DNA from: Anaerolineae bacterium
GTDB taxonomy: Bacteria; Chloroflexota; Anaerolineae; 4572-78; J111
Length of the DNA: 8,371 nucleotides
Assembly (NCBI GenBank): GCA_020433835.1
Contig: JAGRBY010000313.1
Coordinates: forward strand, 1-8,371
Reading direction: 5' to 3'
Shown here piece by piece: positions 6,991-8,371 of this stretch (its first letter is position 1; each line of letters begins with the position of its first letter). The notes beneath the pieces are model-generated. The model was not told the origin of the DNA. It worked only from the letters and a program-made list of their open reading frames with translations, and searched no databases. The position numbers and the translations under genes were made by a program.

Positions 6991-8223
6991 CTATTCAAAC
7001 ACCAACCGATGGACCTTTTTCTTTCCGGCCCGTAACAAAATGCCCTCATCAGTAGCATCCTCAGCCGTCAATTCGGCCGATACATCCTCAATTCGGTTAT
7101 CATTTACATAGATGCCGCCCTGTTGCAGCATACGCCGGGCATCGCTGCGCGATTTGGTGAGACCCACCTCGGCAAAAATCTCCAAAACGCCCAACCCATC
7201 CGCCAACCGCGACCGAGATAGGATTGTCGTCGGCATGGCGTCGATATCGCCACCCTTATTGCTGAAGGCAGCCTGGGCACCGGCTTCGGCGGATTGGGCC
7301 TCGCCCTCACCGTGGGTGATAACGGTGGCTTCATAGGCCAACACCCGTTTCGCTTCACGAATTTCAGCCCCTTCCAGCGCCCCCAGCCGTTTAATCTCGT
7401 CAATCGGTAAAAAGGTGAATATCTTGAGCAGCTTCTCAACATCCCGATCGTCACAATTAATCCAGTACTGGTAATAATCATAGGGGCTGAATTTACTTGC
7501 GTCGAGCCATACGGCTCCGTCAGCGGTTTTCCCCATTTTGGCCCCGCTGGCCGTGGTCAGCAGCGGATAGGTCAGTGCCTGCACCGTCTGCCCTTCCAGC
7601 CGCCGAATCAAATCGACGCCGGCCAGCAAGTTACCCCACTGATCATCGCCACCTAACTGTAAGGTACAGCCATAACGACGAAATAGCTCCAAATAATCGT
7701 AGGCTTGTAAAATTTGGTAGTTAAACTCAATAAAGCTCAAACCACGCTCTAAACGCTGTTTGTAAGCCTCAGCGGCCAGCATGCGATTAACGCTAAAGTG
7801 GCGGCCTATTTCACGCAGAAACGTCACATAATTCAAATCAAGCAGCCACTCGGCGTTATTGGTGGTAAGGGCCTGCCCCTCATCAAACTTGAGATAATGG
7901 TTCAACTGGGCCTGAATCAACCGCCCGTTGGCTTCAATAATCTCACGGGTGAGCATTTGGCGCATCTCGGTTTTACCACTGGGGTCACCAATCATCGTGG
8001 TGCCGCCGCCAATCAGACCAATAGGCCGATGGCCGGCCCGCTGGAGATGCATCATCGCCATGATGGTTACCAGGTTGCCCACATGCAGGCTGTTGGCTGT
8101 ACTATCATAGCCGGTGTAAAAGGTCACGGTTTCATTAGCAAACTGCTGCCGCAAGGCATCCTCATCAGTTACCTGCGCCACAAAACCGCGCTCGTGCAAA
8201 ATATCAAATACATTGTCAGACAT
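6991..8223 (-). CDS. tyrS: Tyrosyl-tRNA synthetase
   Basis: This cytoplasmic enzyme activates tyrosine with ATP and loads it on tRNA-Tyr. It is 410 residues, the normal length for bacterial TyrRS, and looks complete. The class I signature is HVGN (residues 47-50, the HIGH site). The ATP loop is KMGKT (229-233, the KMSKS site). Tyrosine-pocket residues match the Bacillus enzyme even in numbering: Y169, Q173 and D176, plus D80 in IGDPSGK and the GGDDQWGN block at 191-198, where Asp replaces the common Ser. Residues 343 onward form a C-terminal S4 RNA-binding domain (GLTKSRSDARRMLQQGGIYVN begins near 354). The start ATG is preceded on the minus strand by only a weak GAAAGAG ribosome-site candidate. 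No T-box leader is recognisable in the 148 bases upstream. It is convergent to the other genes and probably unrelated to them. Confidence 0.98.
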   Translation of the reverse strand: MSDNVFDILHERGFVAQVTDEDALRQQFANETVTFYTGYDSTANSLHVGNLVTIMAMMHLQRAGHRPIGLIGGGTTMIGDPSGKTEMRQMLTREIIEANGRLIQAQLNHYLKFDEGQALTTNNAEWLLDLNYVTFLREIGRHFSVNRMLAAEAYKQRLERGLSFIEFNYQILQAYDYLELFRRYGCTLQLGGDDQWGNLLAGVDLIRRLEGQTVQALTYPLLTTASGAKMGKTADGAVWLDASKFSPYDYYQYWINCDDRDVEKLLKIFTFLPIDEIKRLGALEGAEIREAKRVLAYEATVITHGEGEAQSAEAGAQAAFSNKGGDIDAMPTTILSRSRLADGLGVLEIFAEVGLTKSRSDARRMLQQGGIYVNDNRIEDVSAELTAEDATDEGILLRAGKKKVHRLVFE

Positions 8224-8307
8224 ACGGTAAAAACTCTTTCAGATCAGGTTTCGTATTACGACCCTATTTTAACCCAAGTTGCCACCTTTAGGCTAAACAA
8301 CCTAATT

Positions 8308-8371
8308 GAACCGCAAAGACGCAAAGAACACGAAGATTTTTTATAAAAACTTGGCGAACTTGGCGTCTTCG
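8308..8371. repeat. Imperfect palindromic repeat, cut by the right edge
   Basis: The arms 8316-8335 (starting AAGACGC, ending CGAAG) and 8350-8369 (starting CTTGGCG, ending GTCTT) pair at 15 of 20 positions. Between them is an AT-rich centre containing the exact palindrome TTTTTATAAAAA (8338-8349). The text GAACCGCAAAGACGCAAAG resembles a repeat dispersed through many environmental bacterial genomes (recollection, not checked). The matching right end would lie outside the window. It sits upstream of tyrS, and the rest of 8224-8307 shows only a weak TAAAAT box on the minus strand (8266-8271). Confidence 0.5.

Noticed and set aside
7798..8346. 182-codon plus-strand ORF overlapping the start of tyrS
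   Set aside because: It is an antisense shadow of tyrS codons, with no ribosome site and no protein-like motif.
8224..8371. T-box riboswitch or strong promoter ahead of tyrS
   Set aside because: There is no T-box core or antiterminator. The TAAAAT at 8266-8271 (minus) has no acceptable -35 at 16-18 bases.

Overview
The window carries five genes. Four lie on the plus strand: a histidine kinase cut by the left edge, a giant PKD-repeat surface protein, a stand-alone response regulator and a small cysteine-rich protein. The fifth, tyrosyl-tRNA synthetase (tyrS), is convergent on the minus strand. The organism is a bacterium of moderate GC. The Thr/Pro-rich linker after a signal anchor, the many PKD domains, the single-domain receiver and the dispersed hairpin repeats would fit an environmental Chloroflexota (Anaerolineae-like) genome. 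That placement is an inference from style, not from a marker gene.

Layout. Positions 1-785 hold the catalytic half of a sensor kinase with all its ATP-binding boxes. After only 12 bases, 798-5813 encodes a 1671-residue protein: an N-terminal membrane anchor, a Thr/Pro linker, 17 consecutive PKD domains and a short hydrophobic plus strongly basic C-terminus. A 67-base gap with a good ribosome site leads to a 147-residue receiver-only response regulator (5881-6324). After about 107 bases containing short direct repeats comes a 105-residue Cys-rich protein of unknown function (6432-6749, GTG start). A terminator that looks usable from both sides (6772-6797) and a 77-base two-hairpin repeat (6856-6932) separate this set from tyrS (6991-8223, minus). 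The right edge holds most of another dispersed-type imperfect palindrome upstream of tyrS.

How the parts may work together. Kinase, surface protein and receiver are collinear and closely spaced, which suggests one transcription unit. A testable reading is a phosphorelay (kinase to single-domain receiver) tied to a long extracellular adhesin or sensor stalk. No sequence feature proves a physical link. tyrS is housekeeping and probably unrelated. The most interesting structure is inside the PKD gene: its domains fall into recurrent subtypes arranged as a three-domain higher-order repeat, with calcium-loop-like DxDxDG motifs in one subtype.
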